Assembly (NCBI GenBank): GCA_900548895.1
Contig: URLZ01000004.1
Span: 1-64,000, forward strand
Source: an uncultured Akkermansia sp.
Lineage (GTDB): Bacteria; Verrucomicrobiota; Verrucomicrobiia; Verrucomicrobiales; Akkermansiaceae
DNA: 64,000 nucleotides
Reading direction: 5' to 3'
Program-made: the position numbers and the translations under genes
Notes under the pieces: generated by a model
Told to the model about the DNA's origin: nothing
What the model saw: only the letters and a program-made list of their open reading frames with translations
The model's database searches: none
Shown here: positions 1-8,467 of the stretch, piece by piece
Numbering within the stretch: position 1 is the first letter of the stretch
How the letters are laid out: every line of letters begins with the position of its first letter

Positions 1-1194
1 GTTCTCGACCTTCATGCCGGTTTCACCCTGAATGAGGGGAAGGGCGTAGTCGATGAAGGGCTGCTCGATGCCGTTGCCGGCGGCGTTGATCCACTCGCGC
101 GGCACCTTGCGCTCGAAGTTGGCGACGCTCTCAAGCGGGATGAGCTTGGTGGAGCAGACGTACTGGCCGTAGAGGTTGTTGCGCTCGAAGGCGACCATCT
201 TGTCGGTGTCGCCGTTGACGGCGGCGGTGACGGCGGTCTTGCCGGCGAGGTAGGCTTCCATGGCGTCGGTGGTGGAGGCGAGGTGGGTGGCGCAGCGCTG
301 GAGCAGGGAGGGCTCGATGGCGCGCACTTTGGCCTTCACGCGGCCACGGACGATTTCGGCGAGCTTGTTAGCGAGGCCGCCGAGCTGGGCGTGGCCGAAG
401 CCGTCGTTGCTGTTGGTCTTGGCCTCGGAGATGAACTTGCCGTCTTTGTCGTGGATGCCTTCGGAGACGACGACGAAGCACTTGCCGGTGGCGTTGTAGA
501 CGCGCTCGACGTCGTTGAGGAAGCTGTCCATATCAAAGTCAACCTCGGGCAGGTAGATGAGGTCGGGGCCGGCACCGGCGTAGTTGGCCAGGGCGGAGGC
601 GGCGGTGAGCCAGCCGGCGTGGCGGCCCATGACTTCGACGATGGTGACCATGCCGGTGTCATAGCAGCAGGCGTCGTGCTTGACTTCCATGCAGGAGGTG
701 GCGATGTATTTGGCGGCGGAGGCGAAGCCGGGGCAGTGGTCCGTGCCGTAGAGGTCGTTGTCGATGGTCTTCGGGATGCCCATGACGCGGCACTCGTAGC
801 CGTTCTTGAGCATGAACTTCGAGATCTTGTTGCAGGTGTCCATCGAGTCGTTGCCGCCGTTGTAGAAGAAGTAGCGGACGTCAAACTTGCGGAAGGTGTC
901 GAGGATCTTCTCGTAGTCGGTGGGGTCGACGTCGGGGTCCTTCATCTTGTAGCGGCAGGTGCCGAGGGCCGAGGCGGGGGTGAACTTGAGCAGTTCGAGC
1001 TCGGCGGGGTCTTCCTGCGCCATGTCGTAGAGCTGCTGGTTGAGCACGCCCGTGATGCCGTGCGCGGCGCCGAGCACACGCGTGATCTGCGGGGCGGCGA
1101 GGGCCGCCTGGATCGCGCCGAGGACGCTGGCGTTGATCACGGCGGTGGGGCCGCCGGATTGTCCGATGATGCATGCACCTTTAAGTTCTTTCAT
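1..1194 (-). CDS. pfp: PPi-type 6-phosphofructokinase, 3' end outside window
   Basis: Phosphorylates fructose 6-phosphate, probably with pyrophosphate, in cytosolic glycolysis/gluconeogenesis. The 398 visible codons start MKELKGACIIGQSGGPTAV, the glycine-rich nucleotide/PPi loop of the PFK family. Further on are GGNDSMDT (about residue 114), where ATP-dependent enzymes have a GGDGS-like motif, then PKTIDNDL and MGRHAGWLT. The lysine in PKTIDND and the Asn-Asp pair are typical of PPi-dependent PFKs, so PPi use is a family inference. The reading frame is still open at base 1, so the C-terminus is missing. A good promoter lies 70-98 nt upstream of the ATG. No Shine-Dalgarno is visible. Confidence 0.92.
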   Translation of the reverse strand, partial: MKELKGACIIGQSGGPTAVINASVLGAIQAALAAPQITRVLGAAHGITGVLNQQLYDMAQEDPAELELLKFTPASALGTCRYKMKDPDVDPTDYEKILDTFRKFDVRYFFYNGGNDSMDTCNKISKFMLKNGYECRVMGIPKTIDNDLYGTDHCPGFASAAKYIATSCMEVKHDACCYDTGMVTIVEVMGRHAGWLTAASALANYAGAGPDLIYLPEVDFDMDSFLNDVERVYNATGKCFVVVSEGIHDKDGKFISEAKTNSNDGFGHAQLGGLANKLAEIVRGRVKAKVRAIEPSLLQRCATHLASTTDAMEAYLAGKTAVTAAVNGDTDKMVAFERNNLYGQYVCSTKLIPLESVANFERKVPREWINAAGNGIEQPFIDYALPLIQGETGMKVEN

Positions 1195-1513
1195 ATCAAT
1201 ACGGAGATGTGTTTTTGCTGATGTGTGTGGCGCCTCTCTTTTTCGGGGCTGCCTCGCGGCGGCATTCTACACCGTTTGCGCCGTTTTGACAAGCTTAAAA
1301 ACGGTTGCGCTCGGCTCGGAAATCGGCGCGCGGTTCGCTGCGGGGTTCGGTGATGCGAGGGCTCCGGCTCCGGGATGTGCCGATGCAGCGGGGGACGGGT
1401 TTTTCGCTCGGGGTGCCGCCTGTTTTTTTCGGCTTCTGCCGCGCCGGTGGCGGGCTGCCGGGGCTTGGCTGCCGGGTTGCAGGTCTGCCGACGGGGGGTG
1501 CCGGCTCAGGGCT
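1195..1513. other. intergenic region between sigma factor and PFK genes
   Basis: Apart from the PFK promoter I see no gene here. The reading frames that cross it are antisense or out-of-frame extensions of the neighbouring genes. Confidence 0.6.
1264..1292 (-). promoter_or_regulatory. sigma70-type promoter of the phosphofructokinase gene
   Basis: On the minus strand TTGTCA (1287-1292) and TAGAAT (1264-1269) are separated by 17 nt. Transcription would start near 1257, giving a leader of about 63 nt. Confidence 0.75.
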
Positions 1514-2119
1514 TCAGTGGTGCTCGTCGCTGAGCAGGCCCTGGAGGATTTTGTGGGCGTAGTGGAGGCGCGAGCGCAGGGTGCCTTCGGTGATGTGGAG
1601 CAGGGCTGAGATTTCGGCAAAGCTTTTGCCCTGGATGTCAAAGAGGGTGACGACTTCGCGCTGGGCGGGGGAGAGTTGGTCCATGGCGGCGCGCAGGCGC
1701 TTTTTGAGTTCGCTGACGTGGGCGTTGCGCGTGGGGTCGGCAGCGCGGCTTTCGTCGGCGAGTTCGCGACGCTTGTCGATGGGGGTGGCGTCGTCTTGGT
1801 TGTCGAGGCTGAAGGAGTTTTCGCGCTTTTTGCGCCGCAGGAGGTTGCGGGCACGGTTGGCGGCGATGGAGTAGAGCCAGGTGAAGAAGGCGCTGCGGCC
1901 GCTGAAGTAGCGCAGAGATTGGTAGGCTTTCAGGAAGGAGTCTTGGGCGATGTCGTAGGCGTCGGCTTCTGAGCGCAGCATTTGCAGCAGCATGGCGTGC
2001 AGTTTGCGGCTGTGCCGTTTGACCAGGACGTCGTAGGCTTTGACGTTGCCCTCCAAGGTGATGCGGATCAGCTCTTCGTCGCTGCGTTCGCTGAGGGGCG
2101 GTTGAGGTTCATCAGGCAT
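1514..2119 (-). CDS. ECF-type RNA polymerase sigma factor
   Basis: A 201-residue sigma-70 family protein of RpoE/ECF size that would direct RNA polymerase to a stress or envelope regulon. Region 2 spans about residues 18-90, with the -10-recognition helix around AYDIAQDSFLKAYQSL and FTWLYSIAANRARNLLRR. A charged linker follows. Region 4 is about residues 140-195, with REVVTLFDIQGKSFAEI and the helix-turn-helix GTLRSRLHYA. Region 3 is absent, as expected for ECF factors. No anti-sigma gene is adjacent. It lies 222 nt downstream of purF on the same strand, so read-through from purMF is possible, and no clear promoter of its own is visible. A 24-nt homopolymer, C on the coding strand, lies about 140 nt upstream of the start. 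Confidence 0.9.
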   Translation of the reverse strand: MPDEPQPPLSERSDEELIRITLEGNVKAYDVLVKRHSRKLHAMLLQMLRSEADAYDIAQDSFLKAYQSLRYFSGRSAFFTWLYSIAANRARNLLRRKKRENSFSLDNQDDATPIDKRRELADESRAADPTRNAHVSELKKRLRAAMDQLSPAQREVVTLFDIQGKSFAEISALLHITEGTLRSRLHYAHKILQGLLSDEHH

Positions 2120-2260
2120 GGTGTTGGGTAGGGTAGTCGGGGATGGCAGGGAGAGGGTGCGGTGGATGGGCCGGGAGAGGGGGCTGTTCTGTGCTGCTGT
2201 GTGCGGGCCGATGGTGTGCTGTGGGCGGCGGGGCGGGTGGCGGGCCCGCCGGCCGCCCGC

Positions 2261-2284
2261 GGGGGGGGGGGGGGGGGGGGGGGG
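2261..2284. repeat. 24-nt poly-G tract (poly-C on the sense strand of the sigma gene)
   Basis: An uninterrupted run of 24 G on the plus strand, in the intergenic space between purF and the ECF sigma gene. It is flanked by very GC-rich sequence. Such tracts slip easily during replication, and their length is also unreliable in assemblies. Confidence 0.9.
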
Positions 2285-2341
2285 CGGGGAGGCGGGGAGG
2301 CGGGCTGTGCGCCGCGCTCTCCGCCGGGGTGGTTGTTGTTA

Positions 2342-4258
2342 TTATACCGGCAGGGAGTAGGAGCGCCCGTCGCGCCCGTCAAACCAGTTGATGAAGGCGA
2401 CGTTGACGGTGGTGTAGCCGCCGGGTGTCGGATAGTTGCCGCTGAAGTACCAGTCGCCGCAGGGGCCTTCGATGGAGCGGTGCAGGCCGTCGAGGCTCTG
2501 GTAGATGACTTGGACGGGGCAGGTGGCGTTCTCCGGGGTGACGAGGCGCGAGATTTCCTCGGTGATTTCGTCGTCGCTGAAGGGGGCGTAGATTTTTTTG
2601 ACGGGGTTGCCGCGCTCTTCGACGGGAAGGGTGAGCTGGTGCTTGCACTCTTCGTAGACGTCGGTGATGTAGTCGTACATGCCGCGCTTCTTGAGTAGGG
2701 AGATGGCTGCCTGGAAGGCGATGAATTTGCCCAGTTCGCTCATGTCGATGCCGTAGCAGTCCGGGTAGCGGATTTGCGGCGCGGAGGAGGCGATGACGAT
2801 TTTGCGGGGATGGGCGCGCGCGAGCAGGCGCAGCAGGGAGGTTTTGAGGGTGGTGCCGCGCACGATGGAGTCGTCGATGGCGACGAGGACTTCGTCTTCG
2901 GCGATGGCGCCGTAGGTGAGGTCGTAGACTTGCGAGACCATCTGCCCGCGGTTGGATTCCTGGGTGATGAAGGTGCGCAGTTTGATGTCTTTATGGACGA
3001 TTTTCTCGGCTCGCGGCCAGCGGCGCAGGACTTGCTCTTCGATCAGCTCTTCGGTGAGCCGCCCTTCGCGCAGGGCGGTGATCATGTCTGCGGTGATGCG
3101 TTCGCGGCGGTAGCTGCGCAGGCCTTCCAGCAGGCCGTAGTAGGAGACTTCGGCGGTGTTGGGGATGTAGGTGATGGCGGCTTTGGAGATGTCTCCCTCG
3201 ATGCTGGCGACGATTTTTTCGGTGAGTTCGGCGCCGAGGGCTTTGCGCTCGCGGTAGATGATGGGGTCATTGCCGCGGGAGAAGTAGATGGCTTCGAAGG
3301 AGCAGGGGGTGGGTTCGAGCGGGCGCGTGTATTCGCGAATGGTGATTTTGCCGTCGTTTTTGACGACGATCATGTTGGCTCGCGGCAGTTCGTGCACTTG
3401 CTCGCTTTCGACTTCCATGACGCTCATGAGCGGGACGCGCTCGCTGGCGATGGCGATGTATTCGTCGGTGATGATGTAGTGGCAGGGGCGGATGCCGTGC
3501 GGGTCTCGCAGGCAGAAGAAGTCGCCGTTGCCGACGCCGCCGAGGATGCAGAAGCCGCCGTCCCAGGCTTGCGAGGCTTTGCCGATGATGTCGTAGAGGT
3601 CGAGGCGGCGCGAGATTTCACGCGGGATTTCGGGCCCGGGCAGGGTGTCGCGCAGTTCGCGGTAGATGTCGGTGTGGGCTTCGTCGAGGTAGTAGCCGAT
3701 TTCTTCAAGCACGGTTTGGGTGTCGGTGCCGAAGATGGGGTGCTGCCCGCGCTCGATGAGGCGGCGGTTGAGCTGCGGGGCGTTGGTCATGTTGAAGTTG
3801 CCCAGCAGCATGAGGGTGCGCGTTTCCCAGTTGGTGCGCCGCAGGTAGGGGTGGCAGCTGCCTTCGTCAAAGAGGCCGCTGGTGCCGTAGCGCAGGTGCC
3901 CCATGAGGATTTCACCGCCGAAGTTGAAGCGGCTCTTGTAGCTCGCGGCGTCGTTCCAGCCGACTTCGCCGCGCTCGCGCATGTGGCGCAGGCTGCGCTG
4001 CTGGCTCGAGAAGATGTTGGCGAGGGCGGAGGTGGTGGCGTCTCGCGCGCGGAAGACGTAGGGCTCGCCGAGGGGCATGCCCAGTTTGATGCAGCCGATG
4101 CCGGCGCCGTCTTGCCCGCGGTTGTGCTGCTTCTCCATGAGGAGGAAGAGCTTGTTGAAGGCCCAGTCGGGCGAGCCGTATTTGTCGGCAAAGTAGGCCA
4201 GCGGCTTGAGCAGCCGGATGGCTGCTACGCCGCATTCATGATGGAGGGGATCAGACAT
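2342..4258 (-). CDS. purF: amidophosphoribosyltransferase, long Bacteroidetes-type
   Basis: Catalyses the first committed step of purine synthesis, transferring glutamine-derived ammonia to PRPP. The N-terminal class II glutamine amidotransferase domain has its nucleophile at Cys9 (HECGVAAIRL), implying removal of an eight-residue propeptide, and HNRGQDGAG and GHLRYGTSG farther in. The phosphoribosyltransferase domain carries the PRPP loop VLVAIDDSIVRGTT at about residues 455-470. At 638 residues it is much longer than the roughly 500-residue classical PurF. The opening matches the long form I know from Bacteroidetes. It follows purM by 41 nt on the same strand, so the two form a purine operon. 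No Shine-Dalgarno is visible. Confidence 0.93.
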   Translation of the reverse strand: MSDPLHHECGVAAIRLLKPLAYFADKYGSPDWAFNKLFLLMEKQHNRGQDGAGIGCIKLGMPLGEPYVFRARDATTSALANIFSSQQRSLRHMRERGEVGWNDAASYKSRFNFGGEILMGHLRYGTSGLFDEGSCHPYLRRTNWETRTLMLLGNFNMTNAPQLNRRLIERGQHPIFGTDTQTVLEEIGYYLDEAHTDIYRELRDTLPGPEIPREISRRLDLYDIIGKASQAWDGGFCILGGVGNGDFFCLRDPHGIRPCHYIITDEYIAIASERVPLMSVMEVESEQVHELPRANMIVVKNDGKITIREYTRPLEPTPCSFEAIYFSRGNDPIIYRERKALGAELTEKIVASIEGDISKAAITYIPNTAEVSYYGLLEGLRSYRRERITADMITALREGRLTEELIEEQVLRRWPRAEKIVHKDIKLRTFITQESNRGQMVSQVYDLTYGAIAEDEVLVAIDDSIVRGTTLKTSLLRLLARAHPRKIVIASSAPQIRYPDCYGIDMSELGKFIAFQAAISLLKKRGMYDYITDVYEECKHQLTLPVEERGNPVKKIYAPFSDDEITEEISRLVTPENATCPVQVIYQSLDGLHRSIEGPCGDWYFSGNYPTPGGYTTVNVAFINWFDGRDGRSYSLPV

Positions 4259-4299
4259 GTTCTGCGTCTGGCTGTGAATACCGGTATGCTGTGCTCGCG

Positions 4300-5304
4300 T
4301 CAGTGCTCGCCGCGCACGCTCACGTGTATGCCCTTGCCTTCGCGCATGGTGCCGATGATGGTGCCGCCCGGGCCGGCGGTGAGGGCGTTCTCGACGTCGT
4401 CGGGTTTGACGATGGCGACCCAGCCGATGCCCATGTTGAAGGTGTGGAAGCGGTCTTCGGCGTCGACGAAGTCGAGGACTTTCTGGATGGCGGGGTTGTT
4501 CCAGTAGGGGATTTCGAGGTCGGCGCCCTTTTCACCGAGGAAGCGCTCGAGGTTTTCAGGCAGGCCGCCGCCGGTGATGTGGGCGTAGGCTTTGGGGGTG
4601 ATGCCGAGTTTGCGCATGTCGTAGACGACGTCGTGGTAGAGGCGCGTGGGGGCGAGGATGCCGCGCAGCTCTTCTTCGGTGAGCAGGTCGGGGTTCTGCT
4701 TGAGGATGCGGCGCACGAGGCTCCAGCCGTTGGCGTGGAAGCCGTCGCTCGGGTAGCCGATGAGGATGTCGCCCACTTCGACTTTGGAGGGGTCGATCAT
4801 TTGGCTCTTTTCGACGCAGCCGATGCTGAAGCCGGCCATTTCAACGAGGTTTTCGGGGACGACGCCGGGCATTTCGGCGGTTTCGCCGCCGGCGAGGATG
4901 CAGTTGCAGCTCTCGAGGTAGTCGCACATGCCGGCGACGAGGCGCGTGATGCGCGGGCGCTCGATTTCGAGGTTGGAGATGCCGAGGTAGTCGAGGAAGA
5001 CGAGGGGGTCGCCGCCGGTGGTCAGGATGTCGTTGACGTTCATGGCCACGAGGTCTTTGCCGGCGGTTTCAAGCATGTCCAGCTCAAAGAGGATTTCCGT
5101 TTTGGTGCCGACGCCGTCCGTTCCGGTGACGATGACGGGTTCTTTGTACGAGGAGAGGTCATAGGCGGCGGCAAAGAGGCCGAAGGCGTTGCAGAGCTGC
5201 CGGTTCTTCTGGGTGCGCTTCACATGGGCGCTGATGTCGTGGACAAAGGACTGGGCCTCGATGGTATCGACGCCGGACTGTTTGTAGGTGAGGTTGCCGG
5301 ACAT
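4300..5304 (-). CDS. purM: phosphoribosylformylglycinamidine cyclo-ligase
   Basis: Makes aminoimidazole ribonucleotide from FGAM with ATP, the fifth step of purine synthesis, in the cytosol. The 334-residue product begins MSGNLTYKQSGVDTIEA and has the ATP-grasp-like PurM features VIVTGTDGVGTKTEIL, DILTTGGDPLVFLDYL, CILAGGETAEMPG and AHITGGGLPENLERF. An in-frame start at 5358 exists, but it lies inside the promoter (5330-5358) and so cannot be used. Length matches the family norm of about 340. It is the first gene of a purM-purF operon. Confidence 0.95.
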   Translation of the reverse strand: MSGNLTYKQSGVDTIEAQSFVHDISAHVKRTQKNRQLCNAFGLFAAAYDLSSYKEPVIVTGTDGVGTKTEILFELDMLETAGKDLVAMNVNDILTTGGDPLVFLDYLGISNLEIERPRITRLVAGMCDYLESCNCILAGGETAEMPGVVPENLVEMAGFSIGCVEKSQMIDPSKVEVGDILIGYPSDGFHANGWSLVRRILKQNPDLLTEEELRGILAPTRLYHDVVYDMRKLGITPKAYAHITGGGLPENLERFLGEKGADLEIPYWNNPAIQKVLDFVDAEDRFHTFNMGIGWVAIVKPDDVENALTAGPGGTIIGTMREGKGIHVSVRGEH

Positions 5305-5329
5305 AGGTTTGGTGCGTGAATGCTGGCCT

Positions 5330-5358
5330 ATTTTACCCGAGCGGGAGCGTTTTGGCAA
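5330..5358 (-). promoter_or_regulatory. sigma70-type promoter of purM-purF
   Basis: Minus-strand TTGCCA (5353-5358) and TAAAAT (5330-5335) with a 17-nt spacer. Initiation near 5323 gives a leader of about 19 nt and decides the purM start at 5304. Confidence 0.8.
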
Positions 5359-5498
5359 GCCGTATTTTCCGCCCGTTCTTCTGTCTGATGGGCGCTTGTT
5401 ATGGTGGCGCGTTCCGATGCTGCGCGGCGATGCTCCGGGGGGCTGAGGGGTGCCGCGGCGGCGGGGAAGGGGCGCGGCGGCGCGGCGGCGGGGTGCCC

Positions 5499-5531
5499 GG
5501 AGTCGTCGGAGTCGTCGGAGTCGTCGGAGTC
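5499..5531. repeat. 9-bp tandem repeat (ggagtcgtc, 3.7 copies)
   Basis: Perfect copies of a 9-bp unit in the gap between priA and purM, directly followed by a different tandem repeat. The function is unknown. Confidence 0.9.
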
Positions 5532-5533
5532 GG

Positions 5534-5573
5534 CTGTGCGGCTGTGCGGCTGTGCGGCTGTGCGGCTGTGCGG
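5534..5573. repeat. 8-bp tandem repeat (ctgtgcgg, 5 copies)
   Basis: Five perfect 8-bp units sit two bases after the 9-bp array, downstream of priA and upstream of purM (both minus strand). The unit length is not a multiple of three, which argues against a coding origin. Confidence 0.9.
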
Positions 5574-5628
5574 CGAGCCGTCGGGAGTCGGCGGCGGGTG
5601 GTGGGGCTGCTCGGGGGGGGCGGCGCTC

Positions 5629-7878
5629 TCAGCTGAAGGTGTAGGCGTCGATGTCGAGGGTGGCGATGATGTCTTCGCCGAAGTTCATGGCGGCGATTTC
5701 GCGGGAGCAGACGGTGGCGATGGGGCGCGCGCTGGGGGCGCTCAGGGTGCACTGAAAGCGGTATTGCCCGTAGCTTTTGGCGATGGGGGAGGGGATGGGC
5801 GGGCTGAGGTTGACGTTGGCGGGCAGGGCGTCGCTGAGCCGGCGGTGCAGGGTTTCGATGCCGAGGCGGGCGAGGTCTTCGGTGGCGGAGCGCACGGTGA
5901 GCACGGCCATGTGGCTGAAGGGGGGGTAGCCGAATTGGCGGCGCAGGGCGAGTTCGCTTTCGGCGAAGCCGTCGGTGTCATGCCTGCGCGCGAATTGGAT
6001 GGCGGCGGCTTGCGGGGTGAAGGTTTGGATGATGACTTCGCCGTCGAGGTCGCCGCGCCCGGCGCGCCCGGCGACTTGGGTGAGGAGTTGGAAGCTGCGC
6101 TCTCCGGCGCGCGGGTCGGGGATGCTCAGGCCGATGTCGGCGTTGAGGACGCCGACGAGGGTGACGCCGGGGAAGTCGAGGCCTTTGGAGATCATTTGGG
6201 TGCCCAGCAGGATGTCGATGCGGTGGGCTCGGAAGTCGGCGAGGATGTCGCGCAGGGCGTTTTTGCGGGCGGCGACGTCGGCGTCGACGCGCTGGAGGCG
6301 CGCCTGCGGGTAGCAGCGCCGCAGGATGGCTTCGACTTTTTGGGTGCCGCAGCCTTCCAGCAGGATGCCGCGCGAGTGGCAGGCGGGGCATTCGTGCGGC
6401 ACGGCGGCGCGGTAGCCGCAGATGTGGCAGATGAGGCGGTTTTCGGTGAGGTGGTAGGTCATGGGCAGCGAGCAGTGCTCGCAGGTGACGATGTGCCCGC
6501 AGTCGGGGCACTGGAGGGCGCGCGCGAAGCCTCGGCGGTTGAGCAGCAGGATGGTTTGCTCGCCGCTCTGCAGGCGCTCGTCGATGGCCATGCGCAGGCG
6601 CTCGCTGAGGATGCCTTGGTAGCGCTTGTCCTTGGGCTCGGTGCGCATGTCGAGCACGCGGGTGAGCGGCAGGCGCTGGCCGTCGGCGCGGTGGTCGAGC
6701 CGCAGCATGCTGTATTTGCCGATTTGGGCGTTGTGCAGGGATTCGAGGGAGGGGGTGGCGGAGCCGAGGACGATGGTGGCGCCTTCCATTTTGGCGCGCA
6801 CGACGGCGAGGTCTCGCCCTTGGTAGCGGGGGCTGTTTTCCTGTTTGTACGAGGCGTCGTGCTCTTCGTCGACGATGATGAGGCCGAGCTGCTGCACGGG
6901 GGCGAAGACGGCGGAGCGCGGGCCGATGGCGATGCGGGCTTTGCCGCGCCGGATGGCGTGCCATTCGTCGAAGCGCTCGCCGTCGCTCATGGCGCTGTGG
7001 AGGATGGCGACGGCGCCGGGGGTGTCGGCGAAGCGGCTTTTGAAGCGCGCCATGGTTTGCGGGGTGAGCGAGATTTCCGGCACGAGGATGAGGACACCTT
7101 TGCCGGCGGCCATGGCGCGCGCGGCGGCTTGCAGGTAGACTTCGGTTTTGCCGGAGCCGGTGACGCCTTGCAGCAAAATGGGGCGTGTGTCGCCGGCGTC
7201 GAAGGCTTCGTTGATTTTGGCGAGGGCGGCGGCTTGCTCTTCGTTGAGCTCGAGGGGGCTGGTGGGGGCGAAGTTTTCGCCTGCCGCGGGGTCTCGGTGC
7301 ACGGTTTCTTCGCAGATGCGCACGAGGCCCTGTTTGGCGAGGGAGCGGGCGGGGGTGAGGGCGGGGCTGCCGCCGAGGTCGCTGAGGGGGGCGCGCTTGT
7401 CGGGGCTGTTGTGCAGGTAGCGCAGGATGGAGGCCTGTCGCGGGGCCCGGGCGTTGATTTTGTTGAGCTGTTCGTCGTCGGGGAAGCTGAGGAGTTCGAG
7501 GACTTTGCGGGTCTTTTCCTCATGCCGCTCTTGCCGGACGGCTTCGGGGACGATGCAGCGGATCATTTGCTCGACGGGCACGGCGTAGTAGTTCGCGGCC
7601 CATTCGGCGAGGTCGAGCAGGGCGGGGGAGACGATGGGTTGATCGTCGACGGTGCGCAGAATGGGGCGCAGGCGGTAGCCCTGCGCGTCTTCGGGCTCGA
7701 CGGTTTGCAGGACGGTGCCGACGGCTTTGCCGCCGCGCAGGGGGATTTCGACGCGGCAGCCGCGCTCGATGCTGTCCGTGCCGGGGGGGAGGGCGTAGTC
7801 GAGTACCATGTCGTCTCGTCCGTCCACCAGCACGCGGACGGCTCTCACGCGGGGCTGATTGCCGAAGAGCTCCTGCAT
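5629..7878 (-). CDS. priA: primosomal replication-restart helicase PriA
   Basis: A DNA helicase that reloads the replisome at stalled forks and recombination intermediates. The 749-residue product begins MQELFGNQPRVRAVRVLVDG with the N-terminal 3'-DNA-binding region. It then has Walker A LLQGVTGSGKTEVYLQ, the DEAH-type box LIIVDEEHDASYKQ and GSATPSLES. Paired zinc-binding cysteines follow (CPDCGH, CEHC, CHICGY, CPAC), and the later helicase motifs end in QVAGRAGRGD. The frame extends upstream for another 180 codons, but that part runs through khpA and is low-complexity, so the internal ATG is preferred. It lies 35 nt after khpA and probably shares its promoter. Confidence 0.95.
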   Translation of the reverse strand: MQELFGNQPRVRAVRVLVDGRDDMVLDYALPPGTDSIERGCRVEIPLRGGKAVGTVLQTVEPEDAQGYRLRPILRTVDDQPIVSPALLDLAEWAANYYAVPVEQMIRCIVPEAVRQERHEEKTRKVLELLSFPDDEQLNKINARAPRQASILRYLHNSPDKRAPLSDLGGSPALTPARSLAKQGLVRICEETVHRDPAAGENFAPTSPLELNEEQAAALAKINEAFDAGDTRPILLQGVTGSGKTEVYLQAAARAMAAGKGVLILVPEISLTPQTMARFKSRFADTPGAVAILHSAMSDGERFDEWHAIRRGKARIAIGPRSAVFAPVQQLGLIIVDEEHDASYKQENSPRYQGRDLAVVRAKMEGATIVLGSATPSLESLHNAQIGKYSMLRLDHRADGQRLPLTRVLDMRTEPKDKRYQGILSERLRMAIDERLQSGEQTILLLNRRGFARALQCPDCGHIVTCEHCSLPMTYHLTENRLICHICGYRAAVPHECPACHSRGILLEGCGTQKVEAILRRCYPQARLQRVDADVAARKNALRDILADFRAHRIDILLGTQMISKGLDFPGVTLVGVLNADIGLSIPDPRAGERSFQLLTQVAGRAGRGDLDGEVIIQTFTPQAAAIQFARRHDTDGFAESELALRRQFGYPPFSHMAVLTVRSATEDLARLGIETLHRRLSDALPANVNLSPPIPSPIAKSYGQYRFQCTLSAPSARPIATVCSREIAAMNFGEDIIATLDIDAYTFS

Positions 7879-7913
7879 GCGCTGCGCTGTTCTCGGCCCG
7901 GTGGGGCGGTGCC

Positions 7914-8186
7914 TCAGTCGAGCTCGTCTTCGGAGAGGATGTGAACGACGACTTTCACGCCCTGTTTCTCGCCGGCGGCTTTGGCCAGCGAGCGGATGGC
8001 GGAGGCGGTCATGCCGTTGCGGCCGATGACTCGTGCGACGTCTTCGTGTTTGAATACCAGTCGAATGCGGACGATGTCGCCCTGGGGTGAGGTGGCGACG
8101 CGCAGCTGTGCGGCTTCTGGGTGCTTGATGAGCGGCCCGGTGACCGCGAGAAGATACCGACCGATGGATTCGACGAGTTGCTGCAT
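7914..8186 (-). CDS. khpA: KH-domain RNA-binding protein KhpA
   Basis: A 90-residue protein (MQQLVESIGRYLLAVTGPLI) made of one type II KH fold. Its GxxG RNA-binding loop is in VIGRNGMTASAIRSL at about residues 55-69. KhpA proteins bind RNA, often with KhpB, and affect cell size and division in other bacteria. No khpB gene is in view. An upstream in-frame ATG at 8252 is the edge of the promoter, so 8186 is the usable start. It heads an apparent operon with priA, which is an unusual pairing, since khpA often sits with rpsP and trmD. Confidence 0.85.
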   Translation of the reverse strand: MQQLVESIGRYLLAVTGPLIKHPEAAQLRVATSPQGDIVRIRLVFKHEDVARVIGRNGMTASAIRSLAKAAGEKQGVKVVVHILSEDELD

Positions 8187-8223
8187 ATGGCTGTGTGGCG
8201 TGGGGGGGGGAGGCTGCGCGTTT

Positions 8224-8252
8224 ATCATAGGGCAGGGGCGGGGGGCTGTCAA
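8224..8252 (-). promoter_or_regulatory. sigma70-type promoter of khpA-priA
   Basis: Minus-strand TTGACA (8247-8252) and TATGAT (8224-8229), 17-nt spacer. The leader would be about 31 nt. It is divergent from the MerR-type gene. Confidence 0.82.
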
Positions 8253-8425
8253 GCCTCCATGCTGGCAGCTCTCGGGGCAGCGCGGGTGGCAGCTCGAGCG
8301 GAGGTGGCGCCGGCGTGGCGGTGGCTGTGTCGAGCTTCGGAGGCGGAGCTTCGGAGGAGGGATTCCGGGCGGGGCTTCGGCGCGCGTGTCGGCTGTGGCG
8401 CTTCTGCCGCTCGGGCACTCTGTTC

Positions 8426-8454
8426 TTGACGCTTGTGGCTGTCTATGCTTTACT
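8426..8454 (+). promoter_or_regulatory. sigma70-type promoter of the MerR-type gene
   Basis: TTGACG (8426-8431), 17 nt, TTTACT (8449-8454). The ATG is 13 nt beyond the -10 box, so the leader is only about 7 nt. Confidence 0.65.
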
Positions 8455-8467
8455 TTCGGCGGGTGAC

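Noticed and set aside
283..1221. plus-strand frame opposite the phosphofructokinase gene
   Set aside because: Gly/Val/Ala-rich antisense shadow; the minus strand encodes a clear PFK.
4300..5358. longer purM reading from 5358
   Set aside because: The start codon lies within the -35 box of the promoter, so it would not be in the mRNA.
5401..7944. 847-residue plus-strand frame across priA
   Set aside because: Antisense shadow of priA with low-complexity composition; it also starts within tandem repeats.
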